Under the pieces are notes generated by a model. The model did no database searches, was not told the origin of the DNA, and saw nothing but the letters and a program-made list of their open reading frames with translations. The translations under genes were made by a program, and so were the position numbers. Positions 1 through 9,124 of a DNA stretch of 64,000 nt are shown here, piece by piece; position 1 is the stretch's first letter; each line of letters opens with the position of its first letter. The stretch comes from Nitrospira sp. (GTDB lineage Bacteria; Nitrospirota; Nitrospiria; Nitrospirales; Nitrospiraceae): NCBI GenBank assembly GCA_009594865.1, contig VOPT01000049.1, positions 1 to 64,000 of the forward strand. The letters are read 5' to 3'.

Positions 1-439
1 CCAGATTTATCTGTCCACACGCCAATGGGTAATGCCAGACGGTTGGAGAGCTTTCAAACGTGGTTTTGCTCACATAGCTTCCATCCCGGGGAATACATTC
101 CGTCGGCATGAGTTCACCACCGTGGAAATGGGAGACTTGTTTCCATTTCTGCAGCACGGCTGAACCGTCGAATGTCAGTAGATACTCCTCACACCAGATG
201 CCGGGGGCGGTATACCGGTTGCCGGCTTGCTGTTCGCGAATTTCATAGACCCACACTGTCTCACCCGCTTCGCTGTTCCGAACCGCTTTGGGAGCGCCCA
301 GCTCCTGCCTCACCTCAGTTTGTGTCGCCCGCCCTTTGACTGAATCCAAATACGCCGCTTCTTTATTTTGAAAATGACTGCAGGCGGTGATCGCGATGGA
401 AATGGCGATCAGGCCGAAGGTCCATGTGTGTTTCATCAT
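1..439 (-). CDS. Small lipoprotein, BamE/SmpA-like, 3' end outside the window
   Basis: The frame opens with ATG-ATG at 439 on the minus strand, after a GGAAGG ribosome site, and runs off the left edge without a stop. About 145 residues are visible. The N-terminus is a lipoprotein signal: a short hydrophobic stretch ending in ITAC, so Cys would be lipidated. The segment after it (TEVRQELGAPKAVRN, then WVYEI) resembles the small outer-membrane lipoproteins with a SmpA/OmlA (BamE) fold. I infer an envelope location. A specific function cannot be given from a partial sequence. Confidence 0.7.
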   Translation of the reverse strand, partial: MMKHTWTFGLIAISIAITACSHFQNKEAAYLDSVKGRATQTEVRQELGAPKAVRNSEAGETVWVYEIREQQAGNRYTAPGIWCEEYLLTFDGSAVLQKWKQVSHFHGGELMPTECIPRDGSYVSKTTFESSPTVWHYPLACGQINL

Positions 440-733
440 CGTGCCTTCCGATTCGACAGTGATCCGGTCTGCGCGGTCCGCTGGATATGCGGGATTGTAC
501 ACCGATCGAACGGATCCGTCTGCTTTCGGCGTTTTTCTGCTCGCAATCTGGTCGGTCAGGAGGAGTGTTGGCGTATCGCGTGTGAAAAGGCGAGAGCGCC
601 CGCCTGGAACGATCTCGCGGAGTGGCGCGATCCTGCCTCATCGAAGAACGTGGGGAAACCGGGTGAGCGGACGCACCCCGAGTGTGAAGTCAGATCATAG
701 GGTGGATGATGGGAAGGGAAAGCGCGGGGAGAA

Positions 734-925
734 TCAGACCGCTTTTTTAACCAGACCCGACCGCAGGCAGCGCGTGCACACGCGAATACGCAAGGCCGAC
801 CCGTTCACGAGTGCCTTCACACGTTGCAAATTGGGATTGAATACGCGCTTCGTCTTATTATTTGCGTGGCTGACGTTGTTACCGGTCTGATGCTTTTTCC
901 CACAGAGATCACAGGCAAATGCCAC
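734..925 (-). CDS. rpmB: 50S ribosomal protein L28 (bL28)
   Basis: The 63-residue product is a full-length bL28, a structural protein of the large ribosomal subunit. It starts with [20 protein letters not shown] and carries the usual basic middle part ([10 protein letters not shown]). Two CxxC pairs, CDLC near the N-terminus and CTRC near residue 52, mark the zinc-binding form, so this is not the Cys-free variant induced under zinc limitation. It stands alone, transcribed away from the SemiSWEET gene. The 294 bases between it and the lipoprotein gene contain nothing recognisable. Confidence 0.95.
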   Translation of the reverse strand: MAFACDLCGKKHQTGNNVSHANNKTKRVFNPNLQRVKALVNGSALRIRVCTRCLRSGLVKKAV

Positions 926-1086
926 GGCCCTACTCCTTTGTTGCGGCGTCTTTCAACGACTAGTCCTTGAATGGGAAGGGATGCTACCATAGCGCCAGGG
1001 GCCAAGACAAGCTGCCGGGGTGAATTCTCCTTTCAGGATACCCTCCTCCGCTCTCGTCGCACCGCACTTCATCTGAGGACAGGGTT

Positions 1087-1344
1087 ATGGATCAGGTCAC
1101 GTTGATCGGTTTGCTCGCGGGAACTTTGACGACAATTGCTTTCATTCCTCAACTCCAGCAAACCTGGCGGACGCGTTCCGCGCAGGATGTGTCGCTGGGC
1201 ATGCTGCTGACGTTCATCATCGGGGTCTTTCTCTGGTTGGTCTACGGGCTGCTCCTCGGCGCGTTGCCGATCATCCTGGCCAATCTCGTGACGTTGGTAC
1301 TGACGCTGGCCATTCTCATTCTGAAACTCCGCTATCGTGCCTAG
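1087..1344 (+). CDS. SemiSWEET-family small sugar transporter (PQ-loop/MtN3)
   Basis: The 85-residue protein has three predicted membrane helices (about residues 4-22, 36-58 and 62-82). The PQ motif lies in FIPQLQQTWRTRSAQDVSL, as in bacterial SemiSWEETs, which dimerise in the inner membrane to move small sugars down a gradient. The length is typical for a one-bundle SemiSWEET. The start ATG follows GAGGACAGGG. No sugar-metabolism gene is adjacent, so the substrate is unknown. The gene ends just before the promoter of the B12 uptake operon and is probably separate from it. Confidence 0.88.
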   Translation: MDQVTLIGLLAGTLTTIAFIPQLQQTWRTRSAQDVSLGMLLTFIIGVFLWLVYGLLLGALPIILANLVTLVLTLAILILKLRYRA

Positions 1345-1384
1345 TGGTATCGCCGTTATGAAGCCGCGCTGGTCAAGTTTCGCC

Positions 1385-1414
1385 TTGACAAGTTTGGTCA
1401 CGCTCTCCTAAAGT
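1385..1414 (+). promoter_or_regulatory. Candidate sigma-70 promoter of the btuFCD operon
   Basis: A perfect TTGACA lies at 1385-1390 and a weaker TAAAGT at 1409-1414, 18 bases apart. Transcription would start near 1421, a few bases before the conserved riboswitch begins, which is the expected geometry. The -10 element matches the consensus at four of six positions. Confidence 0.5.
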
Positions 1415-1424
1415 TTGCTTCTTT

Positions 1425-1576
1425 TCAGACACCTTGGGTGAAGGGAAGAGGGTGCGAAACCCTCGCGGTCCCGCCGCTGTAAATGGGGACGAAACCCGTG
1501 TGTGCCACTGTTCGCATTGCCGAACGGGAAGGCGCGGGGAGTAGGATGAACCATGAGCCAGAAGACCTGCCCAGGG
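1425..1576 (+). promoter_or_regulatory. Cobalamin (B12) riboswitch upstream of btuFCD
   Basis: The block holds the conserved order of a B12-sensing leader: GGGAAGAGGGTGCGAAACCC, GCCGCTGTAA, then GCCACTG, a short hairpin (TTCG/CGAA), GGGAAGGCG, GATGAACC and the B12 box region GAGCCAGAAGACCTGCC. It lies directly before the uptake genes. Known members bind adenosyl- or methylcobalamin and reduce expression downstream. Ends are estimated from motif positions. Confidence 0.93.
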
Positions 1577-1595
1577 AGAGACCCTTTATTCCCTC

Positions 1596-2696
1596 GTGGG
1601 CTGGGGAATAGGCGAGGATGATGTTGCGGGTGCAATCCTCAGGGTTCCATGTTGGCCCTGGGGATTTTTTTATTTGCGCGCCGTTCGACTCAGTCTCCTC
1701 GGCCGGTTTGTCATCGGATGTCTCGGAGTTGTCTGGTATGTCTTGCTACCTTGCCTCGCGCTGGCATTGGGAGATTCCCCCGGAGAACATATGGTGATGA
1801 AACGCCGCCAACAGGGCATTCTGACCGGCATGCCGTTCATGGCCAACATCACCCCGCGCACGTTTATCGACGATGCGGGACGCAAGCTGTATGTCGCCAA
1901 AGCTCCGACCCGGGTTGTCTCGCTGGCGCCGAGTATTACGGAGATGTTGTTCGCGCTCGGGTTGGATGAACAGGTCGTCGGCGTTACAGACTTCTGCAAT
2001 TTTCCGGCGGCGGCCACAGCCAAACCGAAAGTCGGGTATAGCAATCCCAACCTGGAATCGCTGCTCGCGCTCAGGCCCGAACTGATCGTGGCGCCGCGCG
2101 AGTTCCATCGCGCCAACGTGCTGGCCAAGCTCGAGGAACTGAAGATTCCGGTCCTCCTGCTCGAGGCCACGTCGTTGGAACAGGTGTTCGCGCACATTCA
2201 TACCTTGGGACGGATCTTTGATCGCTCGACCGCCGCCCATGCGCTGACCGCCGAGATGCGACAACAGATGGCGGAGATCAGCCGTCGAACAGAAGGCCTG
2301 CCGCGCACCCGGGTGCTGTACGTGATCAATAGCCAGCCGCTCATCACGGTCGGGCCAGGCAGTTACATCCATCAGATGATCGGCTTGGCCGGAGGCACCA
2401 ATATCGCGTCTGAAGCAGCCACGGCCTATCCGCGCCTGACCATGGAAACGGTGTTGAAGGAAGATCCTGAAATCCTGATTTTCCCACGAGGATCGGTCGA
2501 GACGGTGCCGCGAAGCGAGCAGGAAACCTGGCGCCGCTGGACCACGCTGACCGCCGTGCAGCAGAACCGCCTTCGTGAAGTGTCGGCGGATGCACTCAAT
2601 CGTCCCGGGCCTCGTGTCATGCAAGGGCTGGAAGCGCTCGCCAGGGTCATCCATCCCGAAGCCTTCTCCTCTGACGCGGCGACGACTCAACCATGA
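1596..2696 (+). CDS. btuF: Periplasmic cobalamin-binding protein BtuF (ABC transporter)
   Basis: This is a class III periplasmic binding protein that would deliver cobalamin to BtuCD. The mature part begins near residue 85 with a typical BtuF core (TRVVSLAPSITEMLFALG, then VGVTDFCNFP). The N-terminus is uncertain. A GTG at 1596 gives 366 residues and an odd leader; a TTG at 1674 would give a cleaner signal peptide starting just before the hydrophobic stretch LLGRFVIGCLGVVWYVLL. The gene follows the riboswitch by about 20 bases and overlaps btuC by an ATGA junction. Function is secure from sequence plus context; the start is not. Confidence 0.88.
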   Translation: MGWGIGEDDVAGAILRVPCWPWGFFYLRAVRLSLLGRFVIGCLGVVWYVLLPCLALALGDSPGEHMVMKRRQQGILTGMPFMANITPRTFIDDAGRKLYVAKAPTRVVSLAPSITEMLFALGLDEQVVGVTDFCNFPAAATAKPKVGYSNPNLESLLALRPELIVAPREFHRANVLAKLEELKIPVLLLEATSLEQVFAHIHTLGRIFDRSTAAHALTAEMRQQMAEISRRTEGLPRTRVLYVINSQPLITVGPGSYIHQMIGLAGGTNIASEAATAYPRLTMETVLKEDPEILIFPRGSVETVPRSEQETWRRWTTLTAVQQNRLREVSADALNRPGPRVMQGLEALARVIHPEAFSSDAATTQP

Positions 2697-3859
2697 TGCC
2701 ATCCGCCGGCCATCCCACGTCACCTTCCCCTGCGCTGACATCGCCATCGCCAACCCTCACGCCGCATCTCACGCAGTCCGCCGCCAACCCTATCGGGACC
2801 GACCGACTGTTTCAGGGCGCGATCCTGACTCGCTCGCGTTGGTGCGCCGTCATGGCTGTGCTGCTATTGCTGTCGGTGATGCTCGTGATGCTGTGCTTGC
2901 AACTGGGGACCCAGTACATCGGCATGGGACAGATCGTCGGGCTCTTGTCGTCCGCGCTGTTTGGGACGGCGAGCGAATCAGATGCGCTCCGGACGACAGG
3001 GGTCATTCTGTTGCAGGTCCGGCTGCCGCGGGTGTTTCTGGGATTTCTGGTGGGAAGTTGCCTGGCAGCCGTTGGTGTGGCCCTGCAGGCACTGCTGAGA
3101 AACCCCCTAGCCGATCCCTACGTGCTGGGCGTGTCGAGTGGCGCGGCGCTGGGCGTGGCTGTTGCGGTCCTGTTCGGGATCGGCACCACGGTCCTCGCGT
3201 TGTCGCTGTTACCTGTCTGCGGGTTTTCGGGTAGCCTGGTCGCGCTGCTGGTGATCTATCGCATGGCGGCGTCCTACGATCGACTCCCCATTCATTCGGT
3301 GCTGCTGGCAGGCGTGATCCTCAATGCCATTTTTTCCGCGCTGATTATGTTCATCACCTCCATCATGGAGCCGAACCGCTCGTTCGGAATGATGGCCTGG
3401 CTGATGGGGTCGTTGACGGCACCCGGCTATCCGGTGCTGAGTGCGCTGTCCGCCTACCTGCTCGTCGGCCTCGTGCTGCTCTTGAAACAGGTCCGGGTGC
3501 TGAACGTTCTCGCCTTGGGTGAAGAACCGGCCCGATCGTTGGGTATCAATACGGAACGGACCAAACGCGTCATCTTCCTGCTGTCGGCGCTGATCACCGG
3601 GGCGGTCGTGTCGTTCAGCGGCATGATCGGGTTTATCGGCATGATCATTCCGCATGCGGTGCGGCTCGTGGTGGGTGCGGATCATCGATTGCTCCTGCCG
3701 GCCTCGGCGTTGGTCGGGGGCATGTTCCTGATGGTGGCGGATACCATGGCTCGCACGCTGTTTGTCCCGTCTGAAGTTCCGGTCGGCGTCATCACGGCAT
3801 TGGCCGGTGGTCCCTTCTTTGTCTACCTGCTGGTCTGGCGAAAGGATCGGCTGGCATGA
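2693..3859 (+). CDS. btuC: Cobalamin ABC transporter permease BtuC (FecCD family)
   Basis: The 388-residue inner-membrane permease belongs to the FecCD/BtuC family and has about ten hydrophobic segments. Family landmarks are RLPRVFLGFLVGSCLAAVGV near residue 110, NPLADPYVLGVSSGAALG near 138 and the ATPase-contacting region ALGEEPARSLGI near 275. A Pro/Ser/Thr-rich N-terminal extension of about 45 residues precedes the first helix, so a later start is possible. It overlaps btuF by 4 bases and btuD by 4 bases, indicating translational coupling. Confidence 0.93.
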   Translation: MMPSAGHPTSPSPALTSPSPTLTPHLTQSAANPIGTDRLFQGAILTRSRWCAVMAVLLLLSVMLVMLCLQLGTQYIGMGQIVGLLSSALFGTASESDALRTTGVILLQVRLPRVFLGFLVGSCLAAVGVALQALLRNPLADPYVLGVSSGAALGVAVAVLFGIGTTVLALSLLPVCGFSGSLVALLVIYRMAASYDRLPIHSVLLAGVILNAIFSALIMFITSIMEPNRSFGMMAWLMGSLTAPGYPVLSALSAYLLVGLVLLLKQVRVLNVLALGEEPARSLGINTERTKRVIFLLSALITGAVVSFSGMIGFIGMIIPHAVRLVVGADHRLLLPASALVGGMFLMVADTMARTLFVPSEVPVGVITALAGGPFFVYLLVWRKDRLA

Positions 3860-4752
3860 ATCGACATCATGGAGAAGAGACGCGGCTCGGTCACCACGTC
3901 AGCGCCAGCATGGGTGCGGACCGCGCCTATGATCTACGCGGGCTGTATTTCTGTTACGGCAGACCCGGCGCACTCGATGGCAGGTGGGTGCTCCAGGATG
4001 TGACCCTGCAGGTCCAGGCCGGGGAAATTCTCGGGATCGTCGGCCCCAACGGATCGGGCAAGACCTCGTTGTTGAAATTGTTAGCCAAGCTCGCCGTGCC
4101 ACAAACAGGCGACATCACGTTGTTCGGCCGTAGTTTGGCTGTTTTGTCGCAGGAGGAAACGGCTCACACGGTGGCCTTCGTGCCGCAGGAACAGGCGCAG
4201 CTGTTTCCATTCACCGTGGCCGAGACGGTGTTGATGGGACGTTTTCCGCATCGGCAGCGATCCCGCTGGAGCCTGGGTTTCGGATGGGAAGATCAGGATG
4301 ATTGCCGGGCCGCCGCGCAGGCCATGGAGACGATGGATATTGCGCATCTCGCCGCCCGGCTGGTGACCGATCTTTCCGGCGGCGAGCGCCAGCGAACGAT
4401 GATTGCACGTGCCCTGGCCCAGATGCCCCGCCTGTTGTTGCTGGATGAGCCGACGGCGTTCCTCGATCTTCAGCATCAAATCGACATTTGTTCGGTACTG
4501 CGCCGGCTACGTGATGAGCGGGGATTGACGGTGGTGATCGTCTCGCACGATTTGAATCTGGCCAGCCAATACTGCGACCGCGTCGCGATGTTGAAAGACG
4601 GCAGGGTGGCCGCGATGGGAACATCCCCGGAAGTCATGTCGGTCGAGATCCTGCGTGAGGTGTACGGCTGCAACGTGCTGATCGATGCGCATCCCGAATC
4701 GGGGCTGCCTCGCATCACGCTGCCTGGGCCATCTTTGCTGCTTCACGTGTAG
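3856..4752 (+). CDS. btuD: Cobalamin ABC transporter ATP-binding protein BtuD
   Basis: The 298-residue ATPase powers corrinoid import with BtuC and BtuF. Visible motifs are Walker A GPNGSGKTS near residue 64, the Q-loop in VAFVPQEQAQ, the signature LSGGERQRTMIARAL near 173, Walker B LLLLDEPTAFLD near 194 and the switch His in IVSHDLN. About 25 extra residues precede the ABC domain. It is the last gene of the btuFCD unit; roughly 90 bases with no gene separate it from the second riboswitch. Confidence 0.93.
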   Translation: MNRHHGEETRLGHHVSASMGADRAYDLRGLYFCYGRPGALDGRWVLQDVTLQVQAGEILGIVGPNGSGKTSLLKLLAKLAVPQTGDITLFGRSLAVLSQEETAHTVAFVPQEQAQLFPFTVAETVLMGRFPHRQRSRWSLGFGWEDQDDCRAAAQAMETMDIAHLAARLVTDLSGGERQRTMIARALAQMPRLLLLDEPTAFLDLQHQIDICSVLRRLRDERGLTVVIVSHDLNLASQYCDRVAMLKDGRVAAMGTSPEVMSVEILREVYGCNVLIDAHPESGLPRITLPGPSLLLHV

Positions 4753-4842
4753 GAACGGAATGTTGCGGGAGGGGTTTGTGCCCGGCCCACCCGCGTGACC
4801 GGAAAGGGCATGTCATCATTGGAGAATGGAGTATCAGGAAGA

Positions 4843-5068
4843 CGCCGTCAGCGTCGGGGAAGATGGTGCAAAACCATCACGGTGCCGCCACTGTAAGCGG
4901 GGAGTAACTCTGCAGGAAGCCACTGACTAGGTTCGTGAAGCGTCGCTGGTGAAGCGTGAATCGCAGGACTCTGAGGGCTTGCGAGATGCGTTTCACGAGA
5001 GACGAGTGACGCTCCGGTTGGGAAGGCGTAGAGACACGATGAACCGCAAGTCAGGAGACCCAACTGAC
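4843..5068 (+). promoter_or_regulatory. Second cobalamin riboswitch, upstream of btuB-cob, with an enlarged arm
   Basis: The conserved elements are present in order: GGGGAAGATGGTGCAAAACC, GCCGCCACTGTAA, GCCACTGACTAGG, GGGAAGGCG, GATGAACCGCAAGTCAGGAG. Between GCCACTG and GGGAAGGCG, where the first riboswitch of this window has a 14-base hairpin, this copy has about 100 bases forming a long imperfect hairpin made of a dispersed repeat. It precedes btuB and probably controls the whole downstream cobalamin operon. Confidence 0.92.
4931..5015. repeat. Palindromic dispersed repeat inside the B12 riboswitch
   Basis: The arm contains TTCGTGAAGCGTCGCT at 4932 and the inverted partner GCGTTTCACGAGAGACGAG at 4988. 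The same unit recurs at about 43.8, 49.0, 50.2, 50.4, 51.4 and possibly 52.4 kb. The two halves can pair as one long imperfect hairpin, so the aptamer core may still fold. Confidence 0.7.
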
Positions 5069-5110
5069 GGCTGTTACGACTGAGCCCTTCGAGCGAAAGG
5101 GAACGTCAGC

Positions 5111-7093
5111 ATGGTGAAGTGTGTCAGAAAATGGTCTGTCTGTTGTCTATTGTTGCTCATCGCGAGTGCCCCGCCTGTCTGGCCGGCGGCCGTCGGTGCC
5201 GAAGAACGGGATGAACCGGAATCGGTCGTGCAGACCGAAGAAGTCGTCATCTCGGCCACGAAAACACCGGTGCCTGCGACGCAGGTGACCAGCGCCGTCG
5301 AAGTCATCACGGCGCAAGACATGAAAAAGCAAAATATGCGGCAGGTGGCCGACGCCTTGCGGTTAGCCCAGGGACTGGCCGTCTTTTCGAGCGGCGGACC
5401 CGGCACGGAAGTCAACGCGCGAATTCGCGGAGGCAGTTCCAGCCAGACGCTGGTATTGATCGACGGCGCCATCGTGAACAGCGGAACGCTGGGCAGTTAT
5501 GATTTTTCCAACCTGACGATCGACAACATCGAGCGGGTGGAGATCCTGCGCGGCGCCCAAAGCATGTTGTGGGGGTCGGATGCGATGGGTGGCGTCATCA
5601 ATATCGTGACCAAGAGAGGCCAGGGTCCGCTCTCGGCGACCGGCTTTATGGAATACGGCTCGTTCGCCACACTTCGCGAGGGCGGCACGGTGTCGGGCAA
5701 GCAGGGCCTGGTCGACTACAGCCTCTCGCTGTCCCGCTGGGATACGTCCAGCTTTTCCGCCGTCAATTACCGCCGCGGCGCCTCCGAACGGGATGCGTTC
5801 CACAATTGGCAAGGATCGGGACGTATCGGCGTGGATCTTCCGCGCGACGGCCGGTTGGATTTCACCATGCGCTGGATGAATTCCGATACGCAGCTCGACA
5901 ACGTGTCGGCGACCTTCCCTGCGGATGTCTACGGGTCGAAGATGCGCAGTCAGCAGTATGTGTTCAGCGGGAGTTATGAACAACCGATTACCGGCTGGTG
6001 GTCGCAGAAGCTGACGCTCGCGCGATCGCAGGAAGCCTCGCTGTTTTTGCCGGGAACGTTACAACGGAGTCTCGTTGACGGGTTGTTCAGTACCCCGTTC
6101 GGGTCTCCGAATGAAACCCGCGTGCTCTCCAATCGTCTGGAGTGGCAGCACAATTTCCAGATCACGAAGCTGCTTCTGCTCAACGCAGGGTATCAATTCA
6201 GAGAACAGCAGGGGGAAAACGACACGGGACTGATCAATCGCATTTTGAGTTCCCATGCCGGATTTGCCCAGGCGCAATTCAATCTCTGGGATCGGGTCTT
6301 CGCGACGGCTGGTGTGCGGCACGACAGTTACAATGTCTTTGGCGATGCCACCACATATCGACTCACCGGCGGGTATTACCAGAAAGAAACCGATACGAAA
6401 CTGCGGGTCGGCTATTCGACCGGCTTCAGGGCACCCAGCATGAATGAACTCTACTTTCCGAATTTCGGCAATCCCAATCTGGGTCCGGAAAAGAATCAAA
6501 GTATGGATGCGGGGATCGATCAGTATTTTCTCTCCAAACAGTTGAAACTTAGCGGGGGTATGTTCTGGAACCATTATCGCAATCTCATCGTCACGACCTT
6601 CGATCCGGGGTTTTGCGCGCCGTTCAGCACCTTTGGCTTCTGTCCGCAGCAAGTCGGAGAAGCCTCCACGAAGGGGTGGGAAGCCGGCCTGTCCTATACC
6701 TATTCCAGCGATCGGCCGTTTCTGAAAGGCGTGGTGGTACAGGCGCAGTATACGAATACGATCACGCGCGATCTGGGCGCGCACACTCGTTTGCCGCGTT
6801 GGCCGACCGACCAGTGGAGCGCCTCGGTGAGTTACCAACCGATCGATCCATTGTGGATTACCGTGATCGGCCGCTATGTCGGGTCGCGGTTCAACACCAC
6901 CGGTGATCGGCAAGCCCTGCCGGCATTCGATGTCTGGTCGCTCGCCGTGACCTATGATGTCACGAAGCAGATGCAGGCCTATCTGCGAGCCGAGAATCTG
7001 TTCAATGAGAAGTATGAAGAAATCGCCAGTGCCGGTACGCCGATCCGGTCGATTTTCGGCGGGCTGCGAGTCACGTTCGGGGGAAAATCCTAA
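5111..7093 (+). CDS. btuB: TonB-dependent outer-membrane cobalamin receptor BtuB
   Basis: The 660-residue protein has a signal peptide (about residues 1-30, hydrophobic core CCLLLLIASAPPV) and a TonB box (EEVVISATK, about residues 45-53). A plug domain follows (VADALRLAQGLAVFSSGGPG to IEILRGAQSMLWGSDAMGG-type motifs, about 60-170), then a beta-barrel ending in FGGLRVTFGGKS. It would import corrinoids across the outer membrane using TonB energy. The preceding B12 riboswitch and following cob genes make cobalamin the obvious substrate over iron. It leads the biosynthesis operon, 18 bases before cobB. Confidence 0.93.
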   Translation: MVKCVRKWSVCCLLLLIASAPPVWPAAVGAEERDEPESVVQTEEVVISATKTPVPATQVTSAVEVITAQDMKKQNMRQVADALRLAQGLAVFSSGGPGTEVNARIRGGSSSQTLVLIDGAIVNSGTLGSYDFSNLTIDNIERVEILRGAQSMLWGSDAMGGVINIVTKRGQGPLSATGFMEYGSFATLREGGTVSGKQGLVDYSLSLSRWDTSSFSAVNYRRGASERDAFHNWQGSGRIGVDLPRDGRLDFTMRWMNSDTQLDNVSATFPADVYGSKMRSQQYVFSGSYEQPITGWWSQKLTLARSQEASLFLPGTLQRSLVDGLFSTPFGSPNETRVLSNRLEWQHNFQITKLLLLNAGYQFREQQGENDTGLINRILSSHAGFAQAQFNLWDRVFATAGVRHDSYNVFGDATTYRLTGGYYQKETDTKLRVGYSTGFRAPSMNELYFPNFGNPNLGPEKNQSMDAGIDQYFLSKQLKLSGGMFWNHYRNLIVTTFDPGFCAPFSTFGFCPQQVGEASTKGWEAGLSYTYSSDRPFLKGVVVQAQYTNTITRDLGAHTRLPRWPTDQWSASVSYQPIDPLWITVIGRYVGSRFNTTGDRQALPAFDVWSLAVTYDVTKQMQAYLRAENLFNEKYEEIASAGTPIRSIFGGLRVTFGGKS

Positions 7094-7111
7094 TTCATCC
7101 ATGAGACTCCC

Positions 7112-8515
7112 ATGGTAATGCCACGCCCTCGTCTGGTCATTGCCGGCACCCACAGCGGTGTCGGCAAAACCACGGTCACCCTGGCGGTTATGGCCGCCTT
7201 GAAGGCCAGGGGCCTGGTGGTGCAACCCTTCAAGGTGGGGCCGGATTTTATCGATCCCGGTCATCATCAGTTGGTGACCGGGCGGCCCTCGCGGAATCTG
7301 GACGGCTGGATGTTGAGTGACGCGGTCAATCGGTCGATCTTTTCACACGCGTCGGCCGATGCGGATCTGTCCATCATCGAAGGCATGATGGGCCTCTTCG
7401 ACGGGAGCTCCGCGATACACGACCAGGGCAGCACGGGTGCAATGGCCAAACAGCTCCACGCGCCGGTCTTGTTGGTGATCGACGGCAGTGCCATGGCGCG
7501 CTCGGCTGCGGCGATGGCAGCTGGGTATGCGCGATTCGATCCGGGGCTTGAGGTGCAGGGCGTGTTGTTCAATCGAGTGCGAAGCGAGGGGCATTACCGC
7601 TTGCTGCAGGAGGCGGTGGAAGCGGCGACGGGTCTGGCCGTCGTCGGGTACCTTCGGCCTGACGCCTCGGTGACCATTCCGGACCGGCATCTCGGCCTCA
7701 GGACCGCCATTGAGGCTGGGTCCTGTGACCTGTACGATCGACTGGCGCAATCGGCCGCGGAGACGATTGATCTGGATCGGGTGGAGGCGATAGCCCGATC
7801 GGCCGGACAATGGTTTGAAGAAGATCGGGCCAGTCAAGCCGCGGCCGGGCGGCAAGAAACGGTCCGCGTTGGTGTGGCCTATGACGGCGCCTGTTGTTTT
7901 TATTATCAGGACAACCTGGAATTGCTCCAAGCGGCCGGAGCTGAGATCGTGAAGTTTTCGCCTGTGCATGATGCCTGTCTGCCCGAGGTCGATCTCTTGT
8001 ACTTCGGCGGCGGGTATCCTGAACTCTATGGCGCGGCGCTGGAACGCAATGCGAGCATGAGAGCCGCCGTGAAGCAGTTCAGCGAGAGCGGTGGTGCGAT
8101 CTATGCGGAATGCGGGGGCTTGATGTACTTGACGCAAGCCATTCGTGATGGAACCGGCGGCCGCTATGAGATGGTCGGGGTCTTTCCTGCCGAGGCGGTC
8201 ATGCGTAAATCCGGTATGACCTTGGGCTACCGGATGATCGAAACGACGCGGGCCTGTCTGCTTGGGCCGGCCGGCACGTCAGTGCGCGGGCATGAGTTTC
8301 ACTACTCTCTTCTGGAACCGAAAGGCGACCTGGCATATGCCTGCAGGCTGACAGATGCAGCGGGCCAGCCGGTTGGTCAGGATGGCTTGATGCTAGGCAA
8401 CACCCTGGCGTTGTATAGTCACCAGCACTTTCGGAGTTGTCCCGAGATGGTGGTCCATCTGCTCCAGGCGGCGCGACATGAGAAAGCCATTCGCCGTGGC
8501 GTGAAGAAGGGGTGA
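7112..8515 (+). CDS. cobB: Cobyrinic acid a,c-diamide synthase (CobB/CbiA)
   Basis: This glutamine-dependent enzyme amidates the a and c side chains of the corrin. The 467-residue length fits the family. The N-terminal synthetase domain has a P-loop, GTHSGVGKTT near residue 12, and KVGPDFIDPGHH near 41. The C-terminal class I-like amidotransferase domain has its nucleophile Cys in AECGGLMYL near residue 333. CobB (hydrogenobyrinate, aerobic route) and CbiA (cobyrinate, anaerobic route) cannot be told apart here. Starts at 7112 and 7118 are both possible. The next gene begins 1 base after its stop. Confidence 0.92.
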   Translation: MVMPRPRLVIAGTHSGVGKTTVTLAVMAALKARGLVVQPFKVGPDFIDPGHHQLVTGRPSRNLDGWMLSDAVNRSIFSHASADADLSIIEGMMGLFDGSSAIHDQGSTGAMAKQLHAPVLLVIDGSAMARSAAAMAAGYARFDPGLEVQGVLFNRVRSEGHYRLLQEAVEAATGLAVVGYLRPDASVTIPDRHLGLRTAIEAGSCDLYDRLAQSAAETIDLDRVEAIARSAGQWFEEDRASQAAAGRQETVRVGVAYDGACCFYYQDNLELLQAAGAEIVKFSPVHDACLPEVDLLYFGGGYPELYGAALERNASMRAAVKQFSESGGAIYAECGGLMYLTQAIRDGTGGRYEMVGVFPAEAVMRKSGMTLGYRMIETTRACLLGPAGTSVRGHEFHYSLLEPKGDLAYACRLTDAAGQPVGQDGLMLGNTLALYSHQHFRSCPEMVVHLLQAARHEKAIRRGVKKG

Positions 8516-8516
8516 C

Positions 8517-9116
8517 ATGACAGACCGGGACGAACATGCCGCCAGGATGCAGCGCCTGAAAGCGTCGGTCGATCGACGAATCGAAGCGGCCCAGGAGGAA
8601 AAGGGGCTCTTGATGGTCTACACCGGCGCGGGCAAGGGAAAAACGACCGCGGCCCTCGGCATGGCGATTCGTTGTCTCGGGCATGGTATGAAGGTGGCCA
8701 TCGTGCAATTCATCAAGGGCGCCATCGATACGGCGGAGGAACGCATCCTCACGTCATTCGGTGATCGTGTAACGTTTCTGCGGATGGGCGAAGGGTACAC
8801 CTGGGAGACGCAAGATCGGGAACGAGATACAAAATTCGCTCAGGAAGCCTGGAGCAAAGCCGGTGAGTTCATGGCCGATCCTTCCTATGCGATGGTGATA
8901 CTCGACGAGTTCAATATTGCGCTGCACCACCACTACGTCGAGGTGACGGAGGTGTTGCCCCGCCTGCGGGCGCGTCCGTTGATGCAACATGTGGTCATCA
9001 CCGGTCGCGGGGCTCCGGAGGAACTGATCGACGCGGCCGATCTGGTGACCGAGATGAAGCAGGTCAAGCATCCTTTTCGCAAAGGGATCAAAGCACAAGC
9101 GGGGGTGGAGTTTTGA
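8517..9116 (+). CDS. cobO: Cob(I)alamin adenosyltransferase, CobO/BtuR type
   Basis: The 199-residue enzyme transfers the 5'-deoxyadenosyl group of ATP to the cobalt of corrinoids. Its P-loop is YTGAGKGKTTAALGMAIR, near residue 38. Other landmarks are VQFIKGA near 62 and ILDEFNIALHHHYV near 128, both typical of CobA/CobO/BtuR. It overlaps the following small gene. A second, unrelated adenosyltransferase (PduO type) lies 900 bases downstream in the same operon. Confidence 0.94.
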   Translation: MTDRDEHAARMQRLKASVDRRIEAAQEEKGLLMVYTGAGKGKTTAALGMAIRCLGHGMKVAIVQFIKGAIDTAEERILTSFGDRVTFLRMGEGYTWETQDRERDTKFAQEAWSKAGEFMADPSYAMVILDEFNIALHHHYVEVTEVLPRLRARPLMQHVVITGRGAPEELIDAADLVTEMKQVKHPFRKGIKAQAGVEF

Positions 9117-9124
9117 GAGGACCG

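Noticed and set aside
6059..7267. A 402-codon minus-strand open frame opposite btuB
   Set aside because: Composition-driven antisense frame with no motifs. BtuB on the other strand is complete.
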